Positions 17,686 to 31,993 of a DNA stretch of 64,000 nucleotides are shown here, piece after piece. The notes beneath the pieces were generated by a model. It ran no database searches. It saw only the letters and a list, made by a program, of their open reading frames with translations, and had not been told where the DNA came from. Every line of letters starts with the position of its first letter. Positions within the stretch are counted from its first letter, which is position 1. The translations under genes and the position numbers were made by a program. The DNA lies in NCBI GenBank assembly GCA_017991595.1, contig JAGOQJ010000001.1, forward strand, positions 1-64,000, given 5' to 3'. Origin of the DNA: Candidatus Didemnitutus sp. Lineage in GTDB: Bacteria > Verrucomicrobiota > Verrucomicrobiia > Opitutales > Opitutaceae.

Positions 17686-20600
17686 CCGGCGGCGGGCGCT
17701 CCATGGAGGAGCTGGCGCACGCGCTCAAGTTGGTAGGAATTCGCCGCGGTTTCAACCTGCGTCAGCAAACTATCGCCGGGATGAGCCTGGAGAGCGGCGG
17801 TCAGCGCCGTGCGCAGGGCGGCGATGTCGCCGCTCTCGGCGTGGGCGATGAGTTCCTCGACGAGGGCGCGGGGCAGTGGCTGGGCGGGGAAGGGGTTGGC
17901 AGTGTTGGGCCGGGCGGCGTGCGTCCAAGTAAGGGTGAGCGCGGAGGCGAGAGCCTTGAACAGATCCTCCTCACGGTAGGGCTTGGGGAGGAAGCCGTCG
18001 CAGCCGGCGCGGAAGGCGTCGTCGCGGGTGAAGGAGAGCACGCTGGCCGACATGGCGAGGATCGCCGCGGATTGCGTGCGCGGCGAGGCGCGAAGGCGCT
18101 GCGCGACCTCGACGCCGTGGATGTCCGGCAGGCGCAGGTCGAGGAAGACGAGGTCGGGTGGGTTCTCCTCGGCGGCGCGCACGCCGTCGAGGCCGGTCGC
18201 GGCCTGATCGACGAGGAAGCCGAGCGGCGTGAGCAGATCGGCGAGCAGCTGGCGGTTCGTCGTCACGTCGTCGATCACCAGCAGACGGCGGCGCCGGCCG
18301 GCGTAACCGATGATCTCGGCCGGGGATTCCGCGCGCGCCTCGGTCTCGAGGCGGGGCAGGGGCACGGTGAAGGAGAAGACGCTGCCGCGGCCGGGCTCGC
18401 TGGCGAGGGTGAGCGCCCCGCCCATCAGCTCGACGAGGCGGCGGCTGATGGCGAGGCCGAGGCCGGTGCCGGGCACGTTGGGCCGGTTCTCGCGCGCCTG
18501 CTGGAACGGCTCGAACAGCCGCGCTGCGTCCGCCGGTGCGATGCCGACACCGGTGTCGCGGACGTGGAAAGCCACCTTCTCTCCCTGCACGACCACTTCG
18601 AGGCCGACGCGTCCGGCGGCGGTGAACTTGATCGCGTTGGAGAGTAGGTTGTCGATGACTTGGCGGAGCTTCTGCGCGTCACCGAGCACGAGGTGTTGGC
18701 TCACTCCCTGGAGATGGAGATCGAGTGCGAGACCCTTCTCGCGGGCGCGGAGCTCGAAGTTGGTGGCGAGTTCCTGCACGAGCTGGCCGAGCGCGAACGG
18801 TGCGGGGCGCACGTCGAGCTTGCCGGCCTCGATCTTGGCAAAATCGAGCACCTCGTTGATCATGTGTAGCAGGTGTTCGCCGCTGCTGGCCACCACCTCG
18901 AGGCGCTGGCGGTCCTCGGGCGCGATGCGCGGGCTGCGGCGCAGGATCTGCGAGTAGCCGATGATGCCGTTGAGCGGTGTGCGCAGCTCGTGGCTCATGT
19001 GCGCAAGGAAGGTGCTCTTGGCGCGGTTGGCGTCGTCGGCCTTCTGCTTGGCGTCGCGCAGCTCGGCGGTGCGCTCGGTGACGACCCGCTCCAGCCGGTC
19101 GCGCTCGCGGCGGACGGTGGCGATGCGCCAGCGCACGTAGCCGGCGAAGGCGCCGAGCAGGAGCAGGCCGTAGGCGGCGTAGGCGAGCGGCCGGCGGTGC
19201 CAGGGCGGCGTGACGCTGAAGGTCACGCGCGCGACCTCGCTCAGGTTGCCGTCGGCATCGCGCCCGCGCACCTCGAAGGTGAAGGGCCCGCCCTCGAGGT
19301 TGGTGAAGGTTGTCTCGGTCTCCGCGCTGAAGGCCGACCACGCATCGCGAAAGCCGACGAGACGCGTCTGGAACTGCGCGTCGGCGCCGGGGCGGAACAG
19401 GCCGGCGGCGTAACGGAAGACGTAGGGCTCGCGATTGTAGCCGAAGCGGAGCGGCCCGCCGAGCAACGGCTGGGCGCGCCCCTCGGCCTGCAACCCGCGG
19501 AGCAGCGGCGTCCACGCGACGCGCCGCGGCTCGGGCTGGGCGGACTCGATGCGCAGCACCACGTCCATGCCCTTCACCCACGCGACGCCGCCGGTGGGCG
19601 TGCGTTCGTAGAGGATCGCCTGCGCGCCGCTGATGCCGAGCAGCGAGCGCACGACGCCGGGCAGCTCCGTGCCGACGATGCGACCGCCGGGGCCGCTCCG
19701 CGCGCGCACGAGGGGAAATTGCGCCGTCATGCGGTCGGGCGAAGCCGCAAACCAGACCTCGCCGGCGTCGCCCTGCGTGAGCGCCTCGACGCAGAGGCCG
19801 CCGCGGTCCGCGACGGTGAAGCGGTCGTCCGCCACGAATTGCCCGCTGGCCGCGTCGAAGCGGTAAAGGCCTTTCTCCGTCGCGAAATGCACGCCGAAGT
19901 CCGTCGCGCGCACGAACACCCAGCCGTGCCCCGGCGGCAAGCCGTGGCTTTCGAGCGCGTGGAGCACGCGGCCTTCCTGCCAGCGTCCGCCACCGGCGGG
20001 GCGCTCGATGCGATACACGCCGCGCGTCGAAGTCGCCACCCACAGCGCGCCGTCGCGTTCGGCCATCGAGAAGGGTTCGCCTTCCACGCCCGGGATCGGG
20101 CCTTCGTCGTGCCACGCGCCGTCGCGGAAGACCGCGCTGGACACGTATAGATCGTAGCCGATGAAAACGCGCGCGGGATCGCTAGTGGAGACGAGTAGCG
20201 ACGTGGGCTGCTTGGCCTGCACCGGGAGCAACTCGGGTGCGCCGTCGCGCAGCAGCATGACGCCGCGGCTCGTGGCGAGCAGCAGGCCCTGGGCGTGGCT
20301 GGCAAGTTGCGCGACGACGAGGTCCTTCGGCACGCGCGGATCGGATTCCCAACGCGCCGCGCCCGGCTTTTCGCCGGGGACGAGGCGCACTAACTGCTGG
20401 TTGAAGACGGCGTAGAGCACGCCGTCGTGATGGCGCTCCCAGCCGATCAGGATGCCGTCGCCGAGGCCGTTGCTGCCGTCAAACACCGTCGCGCGCACGG
20501 TGCGGTCGACGCGGGTGATGCCGTTCTGCGTTGCCAGCCACAGGCCGCCCTCGCGGTCCTCGACCACGCCGAGCACGGTGTCGTGCGTGAGGCCGTCGGC

Positions 20601-21491
20601 CGTGGTGTGGTGTTCGTAGCGGCTGCCGTCCGCCGCCACGATGAAGAGACCGCCGCCGACGGTGCCGAAGGCGTAGGCGCCGTCCGCGAGCCGCCGGCCG
20701 GAGAAAAGGCGTGTCGCCCGCATTGCCTCGGCGGCGGCGTGAGTCCACGGCGTCGCCGCGCCGGCGCGGTCGAGCAGGAACAAACCGTCCGTGCCGAGCG
20801 CGAGCAGCGCCACGGCGTCGGTGCCGGCGGGCGGCGGCAGCAGGAAGGTGAACTGTGCTTTCTTCATCGCCTCGGGCTGTGCCCAGGCTTCGAACTCCGC
20901 GCCGCGCAGCCGCCGGATGCCCTCGGCGCCGCGCAGCAGGTAAACCTCGTCGCCGACCACATCGACGACGTTGCGCCGCTCGGGCGGGAAGGTCCACGCG
21001 GTCAGCCGTCCGCCCTGCCAGCGGAACACCGCGCGATCCGCGGCGTAGAACACCGCGTCGCCGTGCGCCACCACGCGCCGGGCGAGCCCGATGGGTTTGA
21101 GCGCGGCGTCGACGTGTTCCATGAGCGAGTGGTAAACCGCGCGCCCGTCCGCCTCGCGGCGGATGAAGCCGAACTCGTCCTCGCCCGCCACGTAGAGGGC
21201 GCCGTCCGCGCCGACGGCCATCTGGCGCACGAACGAAGTCGGCACGCGCACGTCGCCCCACTCGCGTCCGTCGAAATGCACCGCGCCGCCCGCGCTGCCG
21301 AACCACAGCGCGCCGTCCGGCGCCTGTTGTCCGCACCAGACCTGGTAGTGTGAACGATAATCCTTGGCGCTGAATCGCTGAAGCAGCGGCCGGCCGGTGT
21401 CGTGCGCCGCGAACGCGGAGCAACCGATCAGGAAGAGCGCGCCGGACAGAACGCGGCGCCACCGCCGCAGGCGGTCGAGGGGGTTACGCAT
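17682..21491 (-). CDS. Hybrid sensor histidine kinase with periplasmic propeller and receiver domain
   Basis: A hybrid kinase of about 1269 residues. The ATG at 21491 (MRNPLDRLRRW) puts arginines right before the signal segment LSGALFLIGCSAFA; an ATG three codons upstream is also possible. Propeller blades follow (for example DGALWFGSAGGAVHFDG, EGGLWLATQNGITRVD). Then come a Y_Y_Y-like domain (about 670-750), a transmembrane helix after TPPWHRRP, HisKA ([13 protein letters not shown]834), HATPase (NLLSNAIKF, DTGVGIAP, GLGLAIS), a receiver with D1118 in LVFLDLRLP, and a tail of about 65 residues. The tail contains no obvious phosphotransfer histidine, so the output is probably through the coupled response regulator. 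The signal sensed is unknown; carbohydrate or polymer breakdown products are typical for this architecture. Confidence 0.92.
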   Translation of the reverse strand: MRNPLDRLRRWRRVLSGALFLIGCSAFAAHDTGRPLLQRFSAKDYRSHYQVWCGQQAPDGALWFGSAGGAVHFDGREWGDVRVPTSFVRQMAVGADGALYVAGEDEFGFIRREADGRAVYHSLMEHVDAALKPIGLARRVVAHGDAVFYAADRAVFRWQGGRLTAWTFPPERRNVVDVVGDEVYLLRGAEGIRRLRGAEFEAWAQPEAMKKAQFTFLLPPPAGTDAVALLALGTDGLFLLDRAGAATPWTHAAAEAMRATRLFSGRRLADGAYAFGTVGGGLFIVAADGSRYEHHTTADGLTHDTVLGVVEDREGGLWLATQNGITRVDRTVRATVFDGSNGLGDGILIGWERHHDGVLYAVFNQQLVRLVPGEKPGAARWESDPRVPKDLVVAQLASHAQGLLLATSRGVMLLRDGAPELLPVQAKQPTSLLVSTSDPARVFIGYDLYVSSAVFRDGAWHDEGPIPGVEGEPFSMAERDGALWVATSTRGVYRIERPAGGGRWQEGRVLHALESHGLPPGHGWVFVRATDFGVHFATEKGLYRFDAASGQFVADDRFTVADRGGLCVEALTQGDAGEVWFAASPDRMTAQFPLVRARSGPGGRIVGTELPGVVRSLLGISGAQAILYERTPTGGVAWVKGMDVVLRIESAQPEPRRVAWTPLLRGLQAEGRAQPLLGGPLRFGYNREPYVFRYAAGLFRPGADAQFQTRLVGFRDAWSAFSAETETTFTNLEGGPFTFEVRGRDADGNLSEVARVTFSVTPPWHRRPLAYAAYGLLLLGAFAGYVRWRIATVRRERDRLERVVTERTAELRDAKQKADDANRAKSTFLAHMSHELRTPLNGIIGYSQILRRSPRIAPEDRQRLEVVASSGEHLLHMINEVLDFAKIEAGKLDVRPAPFALGQLVQELATNFELRAREKGLALDLHLQGVSQHLVLGDAQKLRQVIDNLLSNAIKFTAAGRVGLEVVVQGEKVAFHVRDTGVGIAPADAARLFEPFQQARENRPNVPGTGLGLAISRRLVELMGGALTLASEPGRGSVFSFTVPLPRLETEARAESPAEIIGYAGRRRRLLVIDDVTTNRQLLADLLTPLGFLVDQAATGLDGVRAAEENPPDLVFLDLRLPDIHGVEVAQRLRASPRTQSAAILAMSASVLSFTRDDAFRAGCDGFLPKPYREEDLFKALASALTLTWTHAARPNTANPFPAQPLPRALVEELIAHAESGDIAALRTALTAALQAHPGDSLLTQVETAANSYQLERVRQLLHGAPAAG

Positions 21492-21607
21492 GGCGGCCAT
21501 GTTGGCAGCCGGCCGGACACGGTCAACGGACGGAGCGCCACGCTGCCTACGCGTTCATGCGTAAACTCTTTCTGAAAGGCCTGCCGCCCCGTGCGCGCGA
21601 CTGCGCT

Positions 21608-25546
<3,939 letters not shown>

Positions 25547-25557
25547 GCCGCGCCGGC

Positions 25558-27540
25558 TCAGGCGGCGGGCGGCTTGGGCAACAATTTCGCGACGACGACC
25601 AACAGGACGACCACGACGACCGCGAGCGCGATCCAGAACGCCACGCCACCGCGCAGCGAGGCGAGCAACGGCGCCGCTCGGTCCGTCGCGGGCGTTGCAG
25701 CGTCCGCGAGGCGGGCCGGATGCCGGTCGGCAGCGAGCAGTTGCCGCCCGACGAGGGCGAGATCGTAGCGCGGCGCGGTGGCGCCGGGCTTGCCCGCGTG
25801 GAGCGTCAGCGTCTCGCCGGCTTGGCCCTTGAAGACGAGCCGCACGACCGGATAGGTGGCTTGGAGCGCGCCGAGCTGGAGCGGGGGATTGTCGCCGTTG
25901 TCGATCTCGAGCGTGAGCAATTTCGTCTCGGGCGCGGTCTCAAGCGCGAGCGTGAAGGTGTCGGTCGCCGCAGTGTCCGGTGTGCGGGTCCACGTGGCTT
26001 GGCCGAGCGCTCGCTCGTAGGTGTCGCCGCGGCGGGTGGTGATCGTCTCGTGCACGCGCAGCGTGCGTTGGAACAGCGGGTCGGGAGAGCGGAAAACCAG
26101 TGCGCGCAACGGCAGCCGCGCGTGCGGCAGCGCGATCGTCCAGCGACCCACGGCGGGGCGGCGCGCATCGGTTGCGGGAGTGAGGGCGAGTTCGAGCTGG
26201 CGGGCGAGGGCGGGGCGCTCCAGCAGGTAAGGCACTTGTTTGCCGTCGCGGGCGAGGCGCAGGTCGGCGAAATCCGCGCGCGCTGCCGCCAGCGCGGGCA
26301 CATCGAGTTCAAGTTCCTGCACGCCGGAGGCGGTGAGCGTGACGGTGCGGACGTGTGTCCAGCCGGTCGCGTCGAACGCGCCGCCGGTGGCGGAGGCTTC
26401 GGGCAGGGTGTCGGGCGGGCGGTGTCCGGGGTTGGCGCGTCGTTCGCCGAGCGTGAGTGCGACGGCCTCGGCGCGGCGCAAATCCTGGCCCAGCGCCGCG
26501 AGGTCGTAGCGCGGCGTGCGGGCCTGCGCGTGACCAGTGAGCACGGCGTAATCGCCGGCCGCAGGCGCGGCGAACACGAGCGCGGCGGGTGGCTGCCAGG
26601 CTTGCACGGCCGTGGGCTGGAGCGGCGGCGAATCGCCGTCGTGGATGTGCACGAGCAGCTCGCGCGTGGTGGGCGCGAAGTCGAGGGGTAGGCTCAGTTG
26701 CTCGCGCGGCGGCACGCCCGGGAGTTGCACGCGGTAGATGGTGCCGCGGGCGACGATGCGCTCGCTCGCTTCGCCGTCGCGCAGCTCGCGCTCGGCCACC
26801 GTCACTTGACGCGTGAAGAGCGGCTCGGGGGTGGTGAAATCCAGTCGCGCGAGCGGCACATGCCGGCCCGGCAGGGCGACCGTAAGCACAGTCTCGCCGG
26901 CGAACGCCTCGCGGCGCACGAGGCGCGTCTCCACGGGTTGCAACGCCGCCGGCTCACCCGCGGCGGGCTCCAGCCAGACGCTGGTGATGGTCAGGGCCGG
27001 CGAGCGGAAATCGTCGAGCTCCAGCCGCACGTAGGCTGCGCGGCGACCTTGCAGGTCCACGCGCAGGTTCTCCGCGCCGGCCTGCCGGAAGAGCGGCAGG
27101 CCCCGGTCGATCGTTGTCCACGTCTCGCCGTCGTCGGAGATCTCCACGTTCGCGGCCTTGAGGAACAGCCGGGCCGGCGTCTCGATCCGCAGCACGGCGA
27201 GCGGGCCGTCGATGCCGGTGGCGATCGTCGTCTGGGAGAAATTACCGTGCAGGCGCGTGGTCACTTGCGCGGCGCGCTGGGGTTCGGGCCGGTGCTCGCG
27301 TTCGATCGTGAGCAGGTAGGCCTGTTCGCGACCGTCGGCGTCGACCACGCGCCAGTCGCGCTGGTCCGCCTCGCCGCCGTCAAAAGTTGCGGGCGTCGGC
27401 GCGACGCGCACGAGGCCCGGTGCGGCGACGGTGAAATCCTGCCGGTGGCGCCAGTCGGCGGGTTGGAGCGCGGCGGTCGCCGCGAGCGGGGCGGCGAGCA
27501 GCAGGCAGGCGAGGCTAGGGCGACGGAGGAGTTTTCTCAT
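25558..27540 (-). CDS. DUF3999-like membrane-anchored exported protein
   Basis: A 660-residue envelope protein resembling DUF3999. It has a signal peptide (SLACLLLAAPLAATAALQ) and two related beta-rich halves, each with a phrase such as RLDFTTPEPLFTRQVTV or ALVFRSPDPLFQRTLRV followed by an acidic LEIDNGDNPPL or VHIHDGDSPPL motif. A single C-terminal transmembrane helix (FWIALAVVVVVLLVVVAKLL) has a short KPPAA tail. The bulk should be outside the cytoplasm. Its start overlaps the end of the DUF2339 gene by 26 bases, and the two families are known to be encoded side by side. The HDGDSPP-type motifs could bind carbohydrate or metal, but that is speculation. The function of the family is unknown. 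Confidence 0.8.
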   Translation of the reverse strand: MRKLLRRPSLACLLLAAPLAATAALQPADWRHRQDFTVAAPGLVRVAPTPATFDGGEADQRDWRVVDADGREQAYLLTIEREHRPEPQRAAQVTTRLHGNFSQTTIATGIDGPLAVLRIETPARLFLKAANVEISDDGETWTTIDRGLPLFRQAGAENLRVDLQGRRAAYVRLELDDFRSPALTITSVWLEPAAGEPAALQPVETRLVRREAFAGETVLTVALPGRHVPLARLDFTTPEPLFTRQVTVAERELRDGEASERIVARGTIYRVQLPGVPPREQLSLPLDFAPTTRELLVHIHDGDSPPLQPTAVQAWQPPAALVFAAPAAGDYAVLTGHAQARTPRYDLAALGQDLRRAEAVALTLGERRANPGHRPPDTLPEASATGGAFDATGWTHVRTVTLTASGVQELELDVPALAAARADFADLRLARDGKQVPYLLERPALARQLELALTPATDARRPAVGRWTIALPHARLPLRALVFRSPDPLFQRTLRVHETITTRRGDTYERALGQATWTRTPDTAATDTFTLALETAPETKLLTLEIDNGDNPPLQLGALQATYPVVRLVFKGQAGETLTLHAGKPGATAPRYDLALVGRQLLAADRHPARLADAATPATDRAAPLLASLRGGVAFWIALAVVVVVLLVVVAKLLPKPPAA

Positions 27541-30500
27541 GGCCGGGCAGGAAACGTTGGTAGGCGAACGACGCGAGGATGGCGATGACCGCCACGGCGA
27601 AGAGAGCGCCGATGCGATAGAGCGCCTCGAGGCGCGCGAGGTCGTGCAGGAACAATTTCAGCAGCGCCACGCCCAGCAGACCCAGCGCGGCGTAGCGGGC
27701 CATGCGTTGCTGTTGCCAGATGCCGGCGCCGAGCAGGCCGAGAGCGAAGAGCGCCCACGCGATCGTGTAGGACATGTCGCGCGCGAAATTCCCGCCGAAC
27801 TGGAACGTCAGCACGCTCGCCCCCGCCGGCGTGAAGGCGTCCGCGATCTCGATGTTCACGAGCAGGAACGCCAGCACGACGCCCAGCGCGCGCAGCAGGC
27901 CCGGCAGCGAATGGCCCCGCACGCGGTCGTGCGGCGGACGGAGCAGCGCGGCGCCGGCGAAGAGCGCCAGCGTCACGAGTCCGTAGGCGTAGAGATACCA
28001 GTTGAGGACCGGCGTGTCGCTTCGCGCGTGGTAGGAGAGCACCGCGGGATTTAGCGCCAGGCGGGCGAACGCGACGAGCAGCAGCACGACGCCCGTGCCG
28101 AGCAAGCCCCGATGCGGCACGCGGTGGAACAGCCACAGCAGCGCCACGCCTTCCAGCGCCCACGCGATCGTCACCCACTGGCGCTCGAATTGCACGGGGA
28201 AGACCAGCGTGATGAAGAGCAGCGCGATCGCGCCGAACCACGCGAGCTGGTTCAGCCGGTGGGGATTGTCCGCCCCGCTGAGCCGTAGCACGCCGACGAG
28301 GCTGAGCAGTGGCGCGAGCGCGAAGATTGTGGGGATGAGGCCCGGCACCGCGAGCGGTCCGGCGGCGTCGAGCAGGCGGTAAACCAGCGGGAATTGCGCC
28401 ACGCCCGCGAGCGCGGCCACGGCCCACGGCCCCGTCGTGCGCGCGAAGCTCCGCGCGAAGACGAACGGATACACGGTAAACACGGCGTAGAAGCCCGCAT
28501 ACCAGAGCAGAGGCCCGCGCGCCGCGTCCGCCGCGAAGTGTCGCGCGTGCCACGTGTATTCCAGCGCCGCGACGCCCGCGAGCGCACACGCCGGCAGCCA
28601 GGCCGCCGCGAGCAGACGCGCCAGCCCGAGCGTCAGCACGGTAAGCAACAGCGCGAGGCCGAAGAGCAGCGACGGATCCGGCACCGCCAGTCGCGCGCCC
28701 ACCATCACCAGCAACAGAAATGGCAGCAGCGAGGAAAACGCTGGCAGCTGCGCGCGCGGCCCGCCCAACGCGCGGAGCCACGGCGGGCTATCGCTTTCGG
28801 CCAGTTGCGCGCCGAGCCGGCGGGTCAGCCACAACGTCGCGGCGAAGAAGAAAACGGCGAAGCCGCCGAGCACGGCCAGCAACGCGGGCTCGAGCGGGAC
28901 GTCGGCCGGGCCGCCTATCAAACTCACGCCGGTCACGATGAAAGTCAGCACCAGCACGGCGGCGATCCCGGTGAGCGAGGCGGTGGCGATGGCGAGGCCG
29001 ATCGCCAGCACGTCGACCAGCAGCACGGCGGGCCAGAGCAGCCAAGGAGTCGGGCCGAGGTCCGCCAACGGCAGCAGCATGAGCACGAGCGTGAGCGGCG
29101 GGAAGAGCTGGCTCCACCACGCGGGCGATGAGGCCGGCCGGCGTCGTTCCAACAGCAGCGGAAAGGCCGTGTGCAGCCCCGCGAAGACGAGATAAGCCGC
29201 CAGCGCCCACGGCAGCGTCTCGGGTGTCACGCGCGTCAGGCTCCACAATGCGAACAGCGCGAATGCGATCATGCCGCCGAGGAAATGCAGTCGGGGCAAC
29301 GTCTCCTCCCGCCACGCGAGCGCGAGCAGGATGGCATCGAGTGCCAGCACGTAGCCGAGAAAAAGCGGCGCGTTGCCCGCCACCGCCGGCATGCCGAGGA
29401 AGAACAGCGCAAAGCCGAACCCCGCCAGCGGCAGCGCCGCGGCGGTCGACGTGTAGGAACGGTCATGGGCGGAGCGGCGGCGCGCCAGTTCCAGCGCCAC
29501 GAAGTAGAGCGCGCTGAACGCCAGCGCGACCGTCATCGCGACCGGCGCCTTCGCGACCGTGAGGAATTTCTCCGCCCAGGCGACCAGCATCACGAGCGTG
29601 CCGGCTGCGCTCAACGGCACGAGGTAGCGCCAGCCGGTGCGCAGCGCGACGGCGACGAGACCGGCATCGAGCAGCGCGAGGTAGCCGAAGAGGCCCGGAG
29701 GATTGTCCTGCCCGGTGGACAACAGCACCGGCGTGAGAAAGCCGCCGAGCAGACCGAGAATCGCCACGACCGGCGCCGCAAGGCGCACAGCGAGCAGGAA
29801 GGCCGCCGCGGTGATCAACACCATGAGCAGGAAGGTCGGCACCGGCCCGAAAAACGCGAAGTGGTAGATCGAGTTGCACGCGAACGTCACGGCGTAGAGC
29901 GACACCACGCCGGCGCCGATCAGCGTCTGGCAGGTGATGCGGTAGCGCTCCCGGTCGAGCCGCAGCCCGCCGACGATGAGCCCGGCACCGAGCAGGAAGC
30001 CGAGCGCGACACGCACCTCCGGCGGGACCAAGTCGTGCTCGAAGGAATATTTCACGAAGAACGCCACGCCGAGGAACAGCGCGAGGCCGCCAAGCCACGC
30101 GAAGAGCTTCGCGCCCATAAATTGTTCCCAGTCGATCGTCGGCAACATCCGCGCGGGCGGCGCCGCGGGCGGTGCGGGTTCGGCGGGCACAACGGGCGCA
30201 AACGGTTTAAAGGGCGCGACGATGACAGGTGGCGCGTCCGGTTCCTGCGGCGCGGTCGCGTGCGCCGGCGGTGGTGGAGTCGCAGCGATGCCCGGGACGG
30301 AAGGAGGAGAAACCGGGAGTGCCGGCGCCGGCGAGGGGACGGCGGCGCCCACGCTGGGGATTGCCGCTGCGCTGGCGGGCACAGTCGCCGGCGTGACGAC
30401 CGCGGTGGCGCTCGGAGCCGCAGTGGATTCACGCGCAGTGGGCGCGGCCTGCTTCAGGCTTTCGCGCAACGCGCGCACCTCGCGTTGCACTTGGTCCAGC

Positions 30501-30619
30501 TCGTAGGCGAGTTCGTCGTGTTCGCGTTTGGTGCGGCTGAATTTGATGAACGTCCAGATCGGCAGCACCACAAGCGCTCCGACCAGATAGACGACGAGCA
30601 GGATGATGAGGGATTCCAT
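27515..30619 (-). CDS. DUF2339 multi-pass membrane protein
   Basis: A 1034-residue integral membrane protein of the DUF2339 family. The ATG at 30619 begins directly with a transmembrane helix (ESLIILLVVYLVGALVVLPIW). It is followed by a coiled coil (KREHDELAYELDQVQREVRA), a proline/alanine-rich linker of about 120 residues, the family signature near WEQFMGAKLFAWLGGLALFL, and then 20 or more hydrophobic helices. It is translationally coupled to the DUF3999-like gene. The pair probably forms one membrane complex, possibly acting on envelope polymers, but no reaction is known. No catalytic motif can be named. Confidence 0.88.
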   Translation of the reverse strand: MESLIILLVVYLVGALVVLPIWTFIKFSRTKREHDELAYELDQVQREVRALRESLKQAAPTARESTAAPSATAVVTPATVPASAAAIPSVGAAVPSPAPALPVSPPSVPGIAATPPPPAHATAPQEPDAPPVIVAPFKPFAPVVPAEPAPPAAPPARMLPTIDWEQFMGAKLFAWLGGLALFLGVAFFVKYSFEHDLVPPEVRVALGFLLGAGLIVGGLRLDRERYRITCQTLIGAGVVSLYAVTFACNSIYHFAFFGPVPTFLLMVLITAAAFLLAVRLAAPVVAILGLLGGFLTPVLLSTGQDNPPGLFGYLALLDAGLVAVALRTGWRYLVPLSAAGTLVMLVAWAEKFLTVAKAPVAMTVALAFSALYFVALELARRRSAHDRSYTSTAAALPLAGFGFALFFLGMPAVAGNAPLFLGYVLALDAILLALAWREETLPRLHFLGGMIAFALFALWSLTRVTPETLPWALAAYLVFAGLHTAFPLLLERRRPASSPAWWSQLFPPLTLVLMLLPLADLGPTPWLLWPAVLLVDVLAIGLAIATASLTGIAAVLVLTFIVTGVSLIGGPADVPLEPALLAVLGGFAVFFFAATLWLTRRLGAQLAESDSPPWLRALGGPRAQLPAFSSLLPFLLLVMVGARLAVPDPSLLFGLALLLTVLTLGLARLLAAAWLPACALAGVAALEYTWHARHFAADAARGPLLWYAGFYAVFTVYPFVFARSFARTTGPWAVAALAGVAQFPLVYRLLDAAGPLAVPGLIPTIFALAPLLSLVGVLRLSGADNPHRLNQLAWFGAIALLFITLVFPVQFERQWVTIAWALEGVALLWLFHRVPHRGLLGTGVVLLLVAFARLALNPAVLSYHARSDTPVLNWYLYAYGLVTLALFAGAALLRPPHDRVRGHSLPGLLRALGVVLAFLLVNIEIADAFTPAGASVLTFQFGGNFARDMSYTIAWALFALGLLGAGIWQQQRMARYAALGLLGVALLKLFLHDLARLEALYRIGALFAVAVIAILASFAYQRFLPGHEKTPPSP

Positions 30620-30851
30620 GCGGTGCGCAGCGGCGGCAGAATTCTCCGCGAAACGCGCCAGCGAGGCAAGCCGGCGCGGGCGAACATTCGTGCGCGAACG
30701 TGCGGCGCAGCGTGCGAAAGCCGCGCCGCGCACGCAGAGAATCCAGCAATTTGCACTGCGCACGCGCAATCACCCGCTGCCCTGTTGGGTGGTATTACTT
30801 ATTCGATGAATCGCGCTTGCCGCGCGTGAAATCGGGAGGCGTGATGCGCGC

Positions 30852-31829
30852 ATGAGTCTCACGGTCTGGGCCAACCACGAGCTTCGACCCGGTGCGCGCG
30901 AGCTGTTCTACGACAGCCTCGCCCGCCTCGGTTGTCGCGTGCTGCAATCCGCGAAATCCTCGCGCTCAGTCCTGACTCCGGGCGAGCCTGATCCGCTGTT
31001 GGCCGAGGCCGACATCGCCTATGGGCAACCCGATCCGGTCGACGTGATGCGGCATCCGCGCTTGCGTTGGGTGGCGGTCTCCACGGCGGGCTACACGCGC
31101 TACGATCGCGACGATTTCCGGCAGGCGATGCGTTCGCGGGGCACGCTGGTGAGCAACGCCTCGAGCGTCTTCGCCAATCCCTGCGCCGAGCACGCGCTGG
31201 CCATGATGCTGTGCTTCAGCCGCGAGTTGCCCGGCTACATCCTGAACAAGACCGGTGCCCGCGCGTGGAACTACGCCGAGGGCCGCTACACAATCCAGAC
31301 GCTCACGGGCAGGACGGTGGTGTTACTTGGCTACGGCGCGATCGCGAAGCGCCTCACGGAGCTGCTCGCGCCGTTCCGCTGCCGCGTCATCGGCGTGCGT
31401 CGTGCTCCGCGCGGTGACGAGGGCATTGAGATGGTGCGCGAGGCGGACGTGGCGACCGTGCTCCCATTGGCCGACCACGTCGTCAACTGCCTGCCCGATG
31501 CGGCGGGCACGCGGCACTTCTGCAACGAGCGGTTTTTCGGCGCGCTGCGCCGCGGCGCGTATTTCTACAACATCGGGCGCGGCTCCACCGTCGATCAACT
31601 GGCGCTCCTTCTCGCGCTGCAAAGCCGTCAGGTCGGTGCGGCCTTCCTCGATGCGCTCGATCCCGAGCCGCTGCCGCCCGAGCACGCGTTGTGGAACGAG
31701 CCGCATTGCCACATCACGCCGCACCTCGCCGGCGGGCATCGCGAGCAGGATGAGAACCTCGTGCGGCATTTCACGGATAACCTCGGGCGTTTCCTGCGAC
31801 AGGAGCCGCTGGTCGATCGCATCGTCTGA
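30852..31829 (+). CDS. D-2-hydroxyacid dehydrogenase, NAD-binding
   Basis: A 325-residue cytoplasmic oxidoreductase of the D-isomer 2-hydroxyacid dehydrogenase family, which interconverts 2-oxoacids and D-2-hydroxyacids. The nucleotide-binding glycine motif is VVLLGYGAIAKRL. The catalytic triad can be placed as R in NIGRGSTVD, E in DALDPEPLPPEHALW and H in ITPHLAGGH. The lid region around CAEHALAMMLCFSREL also fits. The ATG at 30852 is preceded by GGCGTGATGCGC without a clear Shine-Dalgarno. It is divergent from the DUF2339 operon. The substrate cannot be assigned. Confidence 0.93.
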   Translation: MSLTVWANHELRPGARELFYDSLARLGCRVLQSAKSSRSVLTPGEPDPLLAEADIAYGQPDPVDVMRHPRLRWVAVSTAGYTRYDRDDFRQAMRSRGTLVSNASSVFANPCAEHALAMMLCFSRELPGYILNKTGARAWNYAEGRYTIQTLTGRTVVLLGYGAIAKRLTELLAPFRCRVIGVRRAPRGDEGIEMVREADVATVLPLADHVVNCLPDAAGTRHFCNERFFGALRRGAYFYNIGRGSTVDQLALLLALQSRQVGAAFLDALDPEPLPPEHALWNEPHCHITPHLAGGHREQDENLVRHFTDNLGRFLRQEPLVDRIV

Positions 31830-31993
31830 GCGGTCGTTTCGCGGGGACGGCCGCGCAACCGCGCCGTGCGCTTCGGATGCGGCCGGCTCCGGCGCGCGGC
31901 TACGCAGCTCTGCGTATGGTTGGGTGCGGCGACGCGTGCTACAACAGGCGCTCGCGCGGCCTGTCGCGCGAGCAACCTTCAATCCGTTACCCC

